Made by a program: the position numbers and the translations under genes. A stretch of DNA of 20,389 bases, taken from Monoraphidium neglectum (Eukaryota; Chlorophyta; Chlorophyceae; Sphaeropleales; Selenastraceae). The stretch lies in NCBI RefSeq assembly GCF_000611645.1, contig NW_014013454.1, positions 17,978 through 38,366 on the forward strand, given 5' to 3'. Shown here in pieces: positions 20,105 through 20,389 of the stretch; positions within the stretch are counted from its first letter, which is position 1; each line of letters begins with the position of its first letter. The notes beneath the pieces are model-generated. The model was given only the letters and a program-made list of their open reading frames with translations. It was not told the origin of the DNA and searched no databases.

Positions 20105-20109
20105 TTACA
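20105..20109 (-). terminator. Candidate TGTAA polyadenylation signal of RPS3A
   Basis: TGTAA on the minus strand lies about 100 nt after the RPS3A stop codon, a plausible distance for a green-algal housekeeping gene. Confidence 0.5.
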
Positions 20110-20211
20110 CAGGCGATAGAAAGCTCCAAGCACACGCTGCAGGCGCGAGCGCGCGCGCCCCCAGCGCCGCGCGGCGCGGCGGCCCGCCGCGCCGCACCCC
20201 CCCGCACGCGC

Positions 20212-20389
20212 TCACTCCGCGGGCGTCGCCGCGGCCTCGCCCTCCGCCGGCGCTGCCGCCGCGGGCCGCTCCACGCGCGCGCCGACCTCCTCGGCGCTGT
20301 AGTCCCCGTGCACCTCCATGAGCTTGGTCAGGTCAAACTTGGGCGCCTTGAGCACCTTGACCTTGCGGACGGCCACGTTCTGCAGGGGG
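20212..20389 (-). CDS. RPS3A: 40S ribosomal protein S3a (eS1), C-terminal 58 codons, partial
   Basis: The minus strand reads in frame from the window edge: [20 protein letters not shown], then [22 protein letters not shown], then an Ala/Glu-rich end and TGA at 20214-20212. [23 protein letters not shown] and the following VERP are the conserved C-terminal region of eukaryotic S3a. This is a structural protein of the small ribosomal subunit near the mRNA exit and initiation-factor site. The rest of the gene lies beyond the right edge. The final Ala/Glu-rich residues ([16 protein letters not shown]) are lineage-specific, as tails in this family usually are. Confidence 0.93.
   Translation of the reverse strand, partial: PLQNVAVRKVKVLKAPKFDLTKLMEVHGDYSAEEVGARVERPAAAAPAEGEAAATPAE

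Overview
The window looks like nuclear DNA of a GC-rich green alga (Chlorophyta; I cannot name a genus). Coding sequence is split by many short GT-AG introns, mostly with GTGAG, GTGCG or GTGGG donors. Candidate TGTAA polyadenylation signals follow several stops. Alanine/glycine/proline-rich low-complexity protein is abundant, and two cytosolic ribosomal protein genes are of eukaryotic type. I saw no operon, Shine-Dalgarno, CRISPR or insertion-sequence structure. All exon models were built by hand from splice sites, reading-phase agreement and family motifs; none is backed by transcript data.

Layout, left to right. (1) Minus strand, 3-989: a two-exon gene for a predicted 100-residue secreted, aromatic-rich protein of unknown function. 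(2) 990-1521: a divergent promoter region. (3) Plus strand, 1522-5770: a nine-exon gene for a single-pass membrane, PAPS-dependent sulfotransferase (568 aa). All eight introns are phase-consistent and both cofactor motifs are present. (4) Plus strand, 6723-9336: a six-exon gene for a 579-aa low-complexity nuclear-type protein with acidic serine tracts, SKRGGG repeats and two short conserved-looking C-terminal motifs. (5) Plus strand, 10390-12445: a complete five-exon gene for 60S ribosomal protein L7 (uL30). (6) Plus strand, 12978-14863: a three-exon protein kinase gene (485 aa) with a DWG metal-binding motif and no recognisable glycine loop. (7) 14864-18190: 3.3 kb between convergent genes with no gene I can support. 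(8) Minus strand, 18191-19364: a five-exon gene for a small secreted Tyr/Gly-rich protein, with a 72-bp GT/CA microsatellite just upstream of one splice acceptor. (9) Minus strand, 20212-20389: the last 58 codons of 40S ribosomal protein S3a (eS1), cut by the window edge.

The genes do not form an obvious pathway. Two are translation housekeeping genes. Three (both small secreted proteins and the sulfotransferase) belong to the secretory or extracellular compartment, and the first secreted protein shares a divergent promoter region with the sulfotransferase. A joint role in an extracellular matrix or cell wall is speculation. The most interesting items are the low-complexity protein's C terminus, which faintly resembles the RAD51-interaction motif of RAD51AP1, the dense GCATG cluster in its first intron, the two orphan secreted proteins, and the unusual kinase.
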